Origin: Nymphaea colorata
Taxonomy: Eukaryota > Streptophyta > Magnoliopsida > Nymphaeales > Nymphaeaceae
Reading direction: 5' to 3'
Assembly: GCF_008831285.2 (NCBI RefSeq)
Contig: NC_045142.1
Span: forward strand, 11,546,716 to 11,610,715
DNA: 64,000 bases
Shown: positions 59,286 through 64,000 of the stretch, in pieces
Layout of the letters: the number at the start of each line of letters is the position of its first letter
Position numbering within the stretch: the stretch's first letter is position 1
Made by a program: the position numbers and the translations under genes
The notes under the pieces: model-generated
Seen by the model: the letters and a program-made list of their open reading frames with translations, nothing else
Databases searched by the model: none
Told to the model about the DNA's origin: nothing

Positions 59286-59454
59286 AACCTGCAACGATTC
59301 GACGTCCAGGCGCAGATACAAACGTAGGGGGACATCCTTGAACGACGATGGGCTTGAGGCTGTCTCTTCTCCCACTCAGGCCTCCCTCTTTCTGCGGTTG
59401 AGCAGGTACGGACAAGCAACCAATCGACAGCAACGCCATGGCTTTGATGGCCAT
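45620..59454 (-). CDS. SLP1: Shewanella-like protein phosphatase, chloroplast SLP1 type
   Basis: Nine exons on the minus strand: 59454-59289, 57349-57249, 55400-55287, 52645-52433, 49524-49389, 48901-48735, 48648-48560, 48457-48388, 45706-45620. All junctions are GT..AG and the frame is continuous over 380 residues plus stop. Residues 1-35 or so are a Ser/basic-rich leader that fits a plastid transit peptide. The metal-binding and catalytic motifs of PPP-type phosphatases follow: GDLHGD (57-62), GDVLDRG (95-101), GNHE (130-133), FCHGG (234-238) and VVGHTPQ (317-323), then VDVG-type WRIDVGMSSG. In plants SLP1 is a chloroplast metallo-phosphatase related to bacterial enzymes. Length is close to the usual 380-390 residues and no key residue is lost. 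Introns 1-4 and 8 are 1.8-2.9 kb and hold transposon debris. The start is the Met that gives the transit peptide; the 5' end is the least certain part. Confidence 0.93.
45835..46880. repeat. Diverged short repeats and GC-rich insert in SLP1 intron 8
   Basis: ACATGCAATGGATG.AAAATCCAATT occurs at about 45853 and 46822, with a weaker version near 46253 (ACATGCAACGGGCATACGATCCAGTT). The GC-rich stretch 46440-46830 between the last two contains long frames on both strands with no domain, and is probably an unclassified inserted element. It is not a gene. Confidence 0.45.
47120..47580 (-). pseudogene. Internally deleted Ty3/gypsy relic (gag plus LTR edge) in SLP1 intron 8
   Basis: On the minus strand, 47558-47268 reads through as a gag fragment (GKYFTKPPKVDFPRFFGENL, SWVFKAKQFF), the start of the retrotransposon gag domain. 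Further along the same strand, at about 47175-47145, a polypurine-like GAGGGGAGGG is followed by TGATTGATAGTATATGGGGC, which resembles an LTR start. Protease, RT and integrase are missing, so the element lost its centre. It lies in the sense orientation of the host intron. Confidence 0.7.
50940..51310. other. Unclassified coding-like fragment in SLP1 intron 4
   Basis: Overlapping plus-strand frames (50953-51240, 51078-51281, 51095-51322) and one minus-strand frame are open in this 300-bp patch, which is more GC-rich than the flanking intron. No domain is recognised. It might be a decayed gene fragment or an unclassified repeat. Confidence 0.3.
52883..52920. repeat. (TG)n microsatellite in SLP1 intron 3
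   Basis: About 18 TG units. Confidence 0.92.
53165..54095. repeat. Repeat with degenerate CGGGTACGGGTACG-type ends in SLP1 intron 3
   Basis: The left edge carries ACGTACGGGTACGAGTGCAGG-like hexamer repeats (53178-53275) and the right edge ACACGGACTCGGGTACG plus GGCATACCCATACCC (54012-54075). It resembles an expanded relative of the MITE at 54355-54751 and includes a long (TA)n tract. No target duplication was found. Confidence 0.45.
53347..53421. repeat. (TA)n microsatellite
   Basis: About 37 TA units in SLP1 intron 3. Confidence 0.95.
54355..54751. mobile_element. MITE with 8-bp target-site duplication in SLP1 intron 3
   Basis: The 397-bp element starts CTATGTCACACGGGTACGGG and ends CCATGTGACATAG. 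The outer 10 bases (CTATGTCACA) are perfect inverted repeats. It is flanked by CCCTCAAG on both sides (54347-54354 and 54752-54759). Subterminal regions hold repeated GGGTACGG and CGGACACGGC motifs; the core is AT-rich and contains a repeated TCTCATAAGT.ATAA unit. It has no coding capacity. The 8-bp duplication fits an hAT-type transposase. Confidence 0.85.
59232..59286. repeat. Compound (CA)n(GA)n microsatellite at the SLP1 intron 1 donor
   Basis: About 15 CA units followed by about 11 GA units. On the SLP1 strand it reads (CT)n(GT)n and begins four bases after the exon 1 splice donor. Confidence 0.93.
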
Positions 59455-60094
59455 TATCGGATGGTGGCACCGCAGGAGGGGGTGGTTTCAGACAACTCAA
59501 GCGATGTGACGAACAAAGTTCAACGGCGAAATTGGGCACAGCCCATTACCCAGCAGCAACCAATTGCAACTCTACGCACTAAGCAGAGAAGTACTATCCT
59601 TAAGATCTAGAGAGAAAGAGAGATAGAGTAGAGGACAGATTCCTCCCTTTAGTCCCTTGGTAAGTTAGTAGCAGATTCTTGCTCCCCCAGATATTGGGCA
59701 ATCATTAGATGCACGGTGGAAAGTGTTAATTAAAGGTAGGAGGGGAAAGGAAATGCAGGATAAAACGATCTTATCATTTGAATATCTCAGTGGAGGGTCG
59801 TCAGGCGCGCGTAAGCGTCCATGCATTTTTGCTTCCGGTGGCGTGAGGTGGGGACAACTTGAAACTCGACCAATCGTTGTGCCTGCAAGCGGGCTCCACA
59901 CAATGAGATTGTTTGATATCTCTCATCAGAGGGCTAGCAACCGGGCATCTTAGTTCCGGCAATTCATGTTTCCATGTGATGTATGGAATGCACACGAGGG
60001 AAGTGCTTATGTCTGGATTGCATACTCAGAAAACAGCCCGTGCCATTTAAAGCAAGAAGGCGAGCACCGAAGCCCATGCCCTTTCTTGCCCAGG
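59455..60094 (-). promoter_or_regulatory. Upstream region of SLP1, promoter not resolved
   Basis: This is the 5' flank of the minus-strand SLP1 gene. No TATA box can be placed with confidence. A purine-rich GAGAGAAAGAGAGAT run lies near 59611-59625. No other gene is recognised; frames on both strands at 59.7-60.0 kb lack motifs. Confidence 0.35.
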
Positions 60095-60102
60095 GTCCAA
60101 AG

Positions 60103-60640
60103 TGGGGTGAACAACCCTCGAACTCGGCTCGCTAAAGCTCGGCTTGTGAACGAATTCGAGCCGAGTCATTTGTTTAACAAGTCGAGCTCGAGTTCATGAG
60201 TCGACTCATTCAAATAATCGAGTTGAGTTTGAGCTCAACACATCACTGCCAAGTCGAGCTCGAACCTTAATCGAGTTTTTTGAGCCTTAATCAACTCGAT
60301 ATATTCAAACAAGTTTACGAGTTTGTCGAGCCTTAATCGAGTCGAGCTCGAACTAAACATGTAATAATGAATATCAATTCTATTCAAACGAGTTTGTCGA
60401 GCCTTAATCGAGTTGAGCTTGAGCTCAACACGTAACGATGAATATCAATTTTATTCAAAACAAGTTTGTCAAGCCTTAATCGAGTCGAGCTTGAGCTCAA
60501 TACGTAACTGCTGAGTCGAGCTCGAGCTACTTCCTTTAAGCTATTCTCGAGCTCGAGCTGAGTCAAGTTCGAGGTTTCATTAGTTGAGCCGATCTTGAGC
60601 TAACTGAACTCAGGCTCAACTCGGCTCGTGTTCACCCCTA
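60103..60640. mobile_element. hAT-like MITE with internal tandem TCGAGCTCGAG units
   Basis: The left end is TGGGGTGAACA and the right end TGTTCACCCCTA, inverted repeats differing by one base. The flanks are GTCCAAAG on both sides (60095-60102 and 60641-60648). The ends and the 8-bp duplication fit the hAT superfamily. The interior is made of diverged units of roughly 70 bp (TTTGTCGAGCCTTAATCGAG, then CTCGA-rich palindromes, then an AT-rich GAATATCAATT stretch). There is no coding capacity. Confidence 0.85.
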
Positions 60641-60649
60641 GTCCAAAGT

Positions 60650-61330
60650 TATTTTGGTGCTAGGGTTGGCGTTCACACACACAAAACAAGAAGCAATTAC
60701 ATCCATCAAATAAAGGACCAGCCACCTACTGGCCTCACCTGAGCCAGTGCAACATTTTGAAAGCACTGGCGTCCTTGGGTCACACCGCATGCAAACAGGT
60801 ACACAAGGACGCCAGGAAAGGGGAAACACTTTTCAAGCATCGATCACCGAGTGCATTGGAAGAAGAATTTGAAGTAATTGGACAAAAATGGTCTAATTAC
60901 ATTTTAGCAACAATTTTGATATTGCTGATGGCTCAAACGATAGGCAAACACTCCTTAAGGCTGTCCGCATATAAATTGTGGATGGCTTGTAAGCTTTGAG
61001 TTTTTTTTTCGCAATATTTTTAATGGAAATAAGATGTTGCTTCACCTTGAAACTGTTGGGTTATGGCCATAAACCTACCCACGATCACTACTAGTTGAGA
61101 GAGCCCAGTCACTATCACAGGCTTACTTTCTTCAGCCCATGCAGCACGACAGTCACTATATGTTGTAGGCCTTAGAGGGCAAAAGAGTCCGTAGATGACT
61201 AGAAAGCAACGAGTGCGTGCAGAAATCAAAGAGCACAAGGAAGTGGAGGGAGGTACTTACAATAAGCATAGATTGCATTCATCACAAGGGAAATGTAAAT
61301 AAGGAGGTTTGGAAATGGCTAAGGAGATAT
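60650..61330. other. Spacer between the hAT-like MITE and the gypsy relic
   Basis: No gene or repeat is recognised. Short frames here have no motif. Confidence 0.4.
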
Positions 61331-61339
61331 TACAAAATG

Positions 61340-63085
61340 CAAATGAGAGGCCGTGCATAGATCATTGGAGCATGCAGTTGAGATTCTTTACATCTTTTGA
61401 TGAATTAGTAACAATCTTTTTGTATAGTGAGTTAATAATATCTTACTCGAGTTATTTGCTTGGTGAGGGTTTGGTAACCAACATGGCCCCCACAGTCTCC
61501 TCGATGACTTCCTTTGCCTCATCTTCATCAAGGCACCGAAAGCATTCAGTACTAAACCCACGCCTGTGCAACACTCTTGCAAGAATAAAGTACCTTGCTG
61601 ACATACGTTGTGCTTTTTATTCATTTTTGGGTATGCTACCAAGACGTATTTCTCAATTGGATATGATGGATATGCTTTACCATTTTAAAAGCGGGATGTT
61701 CTAATCTTCCAATCTCAAAATAAAGGATTGCTTCGTTTGTTCAAGAGGAGATAATTGATCCTAAACTTGTGAGGCCATCCGTAATAGGGGTTGCTTTCAC
61801 TTTTATGTGAGCTAACTGTACTTCTTCAAGCTGACAGATCAAGGTGGTGGTGATCTCTTGATATGATACCAACTTTTCATCTTTGACTTGCCATTCTCCA
61901 TTCACTTGATTGATGACAAACTGAGAGTCGCTGAAGGCAAACACTTTTTTTACTTAGAAACTTAATAAAGAACGAAGTCCTTCTATTAAGGCTTCATATT
62001 CAGCCATGCTATGCGTACATGGAAAGTCGAGTTTCAAATAGTATGAGATCATTTTATCTTCCGTTATGATAAGTAGAATGCCTATAATTTCTCCCATTAT
62101 GTTTCTGGATCCATCAAAGTACATCTTTCATATCAGAACCGTTTCTAATCTTAGTACATGTTCGTCTGTAAGCTCATTGTTCATTCTGATTTTCTCATAC
62201 TGGGGAAAGTCAACTAACTGATCTGCAATTGTTTGTCCTTTGAATGACTTCTGGGACACATATTCAAGATCATGTTGCTTTAGCAAAACTTGCCGTTTGT
62301 CTGTGTCCATTAAGGAAGGGTTGTTCTAAGATATATTTAAGAGGATTTAGCTTGGAGTATTGTCTTGATCTCGTAAGCTAATAAATAATATATCAGCTTC
62401 TGACACATCCAAACCAATGTTAGAAAAAAAATTTTCATTAGAGAGTACTTCTTTTAATACTGGACAAAAGTCTTGCTGATATAATAAATTGCATGCTTGA
62501 TGCGACTTCCTTTCTTATATTGTGCCAAAAAGCCGCCACATGCTAACTCATTCACTATGATGTAAAGCAGCAATGGTCTACCCAACACTGAGGGTTTTAG
62601 GATTGGTAGATTTAAAATGTATTTCTTGATCCTTTCAAACAACTATTGACACTCAAAACTCCTTCTAAACTTGACACATTTCCTCAGTAGTTGGTTGAAT
62701 GGTTCGCATCTCATGGCTAAATTGAAAATGAATCGATTGATGAACTGGATTTGACATTGCAAACTTCGTAGTTCCTTGATGTTGTTAGGTGGTGGCATAT
62801 CGATGATCGCTTTGGCTTTGTCAAGATCCATCTTGATCTCCCTTTTATTGACCATGAAACCCAAAAGTTACCTGATTCAATCCCAAACACACGTTTTTGA
62901 GTATTCAAACAAAACATGCATTGTAAGAGTCTCTCAAACACCTAGGCAAGGGTTTCAATGTGATATTCTCTTGCTTTAAATTTAATTAATATGTTCATCG
63001 ATGATACTATGCATTATAGTGGTCATGACTCTTTGATAAGTTTCTCTAGCATTCTTTAACCCAAAAGGCATTAACATGTAGATAT
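61340..63085 (-). pseudogene. Tat/Ogre-like Ty3/gypsy pol relic (RT, RNase H, second RNase H, integrase start)
   Basis: On the minus strand from right to left the order is as follows. End of RT: MPFGLKNA (near 63070-63040), then VFERLLQCMF and KRVFGIESG (near 62935-62880). Connection: DKAKAIIDMPPPNN (near 62825). RNase H: LLLYIIVNELACGGFLAQYK and AIYYISKTF (62580-62450). An ADQLVDFP segment (62230). A second, archaeal-type RNase H: YFDGS, MAEYEAL and FSDSQFVINQVNGEW (62125-61880), with its D-E-D residues visible. Integrase zinc region: HRRGF and CLDEDEAKEVIEE (61590-61500). The additional RNase H is characteristic of the Tat/Ogre lineage. Stops and shifts break the frame. Confidence 0.85.
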
Positions 63086-63092
63086 TATCATA

Positions 63093-64000
63093 AGATGTTC
63101 TTTACATCATCGTCCAAGTTAATAAGATGACTATGCCACATGTATTTAGCGATGGAGGAAGTGATTTAAATATTTGTTCTGATCTCACGACAAAAGCTTT
63201 GGGATTTTGTGAAGACAAATATCGTCCTGATGATACCAAGATCTATGGATATGATGGCCGAAGCATAAATAGCAAATGTACCCTCAACATGGATGTGATC
63301 ATCGAATGCACCAGTCATTGCATTACATTCTATGTAGTGGACGTACCACCATCATATAACTTGCTCTTCGGATGGCCTTGAATTCACGAAGTATGAGGAA
63401 TATAATAAACAAGACAGAAAGTTCATCCAAAAAATCTGCCATAATTTCAAAGATTGTTCTCTTACGAGGCGATCATGATGAGTCATCAGATGACTCCTCA
63501 AACGAGAATCCATGCTACTTGGATGATGTCATCCCCTTGGAAGAACGTACGATTGAGGAAGACTAGATTTGGGTGTCTAAGAACCAGTCAATTATTTTTT
63601 CAAAAAAGACCTCTCAAAATGGGGATATTATCATAAAAATGCTCTTTACATTGTCGTCCAAGTTAATAAGATGAATGTGTCACATGTATTGATCGATGGA
63701 TAAAGTGATTTAAATATTTGTCCTAATCTCATGGCCAAGCTTTGAGATTTTGTGAAGACCAATATTGCCTTGATGATACCAAGGTCTATGGATACGATGG
63801 CTGAAGCATGAATAGCAAAGGTACCCTCAACATGGATATGATCATCGAACGCACCAGTCGTTGCATTACATTCTATGTAGTGGATGTACCACCATCATAT
63901 AACTTGCTCTTCGGACAGCCTTGGATTAACGAAGTATGAGGATTCCCATCCACTCTTCATTAATGCCTCAAATAGAATTTTGGCCTATCAATAATCACCA
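63093..64000 (+). pseudogene. Tandemly duplicated gypsy protease relic, inverted relative to the neighbouring RT
   Basis: On the plus strand, LYIIVQVNKMTMPHVFSDGG (near 63100) leads to GGSDLNICSD, YGYDGRS, VVDVPPSYNLLFGWP and IHEV. These match the gypsy protease with the usual D-(N/G)-G-S active-site region (SDGGSD) and the closing LLLGRPWIH. A second copy starts near 63630 (LYIVVQVNKMNVSHVLIDG) with stops, runs through PPSYNLLFGQPW to about 63940, and continues to the window end (TLH.CLK). The period is about 535 bp. The first copy is open from 63127 to 63381. Confidence 0.78.

Noticed and set aside
59105-59539. 144-residue frame overlapping SLP1 exon 1
   Set aside because: It is a different frame of the same strand that reads into the microsatellite; the SLP1 frame from 59454 matches the family.
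60103-60640. CRISPR-like or satellite array suggested by repeated TCGAGCTCGAG units
   Set aside because: Units are diverged with no spacers and are bounded by inverted ends with an 8-bp target duplication, so they are internal to a MITE.

Overview
The window is nuclear DNA of a flowering plant. It has intron-containing genes with GT..AG junctions, AT-rich intergenic sequence, long (TA)n, (CT)n and (TG)n tracts, and dense relics of plant retrotransposons and hAT-type MITEs. The species cannot be fixed from the sequence. The GC-rich first exon of the first gene and the multi-kilobase introns of the third would suit a monocot or an early-diverging angiosperm.

Three intact-looking protein genes can be built exon by exon, each with a continuous frame across every splice junction. 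(1) 3482-5143 (+): a four-exon patellin of 424 residues (SEC14/CRAL-TRIO plus GOLD), closest in layout to PATL6. (2) 39735-43146 (+): a six-exon trichome-birefringence-like (TBL) polysaccharide O-acetyltransferase of 456 residues with its GDS and DxxH motifs. (3) 45620-59454 (-): a nine-exon Shewanella-like protein phosphatase of the chloroplast SLP1 type, 380 residues, spread over 13.8 kb because five introns are 1.8-2.9 kb long. Genes 2 and 3 converge, with about 2.5 kb between their stop codons. The three products act in membrane trafficking, Golgi wall-polymer acetylation and plastid dephosphorylation. Nothing suggests they work as one pathway.

The rest is transposon-rich. From the left: a cluster of tRNA-derived SINE-like units (7.5-8.7 kb); MITEs ending in a GGCGGAGCC-like motif (7-30 kb); a 2,860-bp solo LTR with a perfect 5-bp target-site duplication (14470-17329); a Ty1/copia RNase H relic (about 17.9 kb); a complete but dead 5.4-kb chromovirus (23264-28683) inserted in an unclassified 1.4-kb repeat whose uninterrupted copy lies at 34757-36160; a second Ty3/gypsy pol relic (29.1-30.1 kb); a Ty1/copia gag relic on the minus strand whose 5' part is triplicated (31.8-34.0 kb); an internally deleted gypsy relic and several MITEs inside the SLP1 introns; an hAT-like MITE with an 8-bp target duplication (60103-60640); and at the right end a rearranged Tat/Ogre-like gypsy relic whose protease segment is inverted relative to RT and tandemly duplicated (61.3-64.0 kb).

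I found no undescribed biological system such as a gene cluster, new RNA or defence locus. The most informative observations are the nested, rearranged and tandemly amplified mobile-element structures, and one doubtful short intron in the TBL gene. All alignments and divergence estimates were made by eye.
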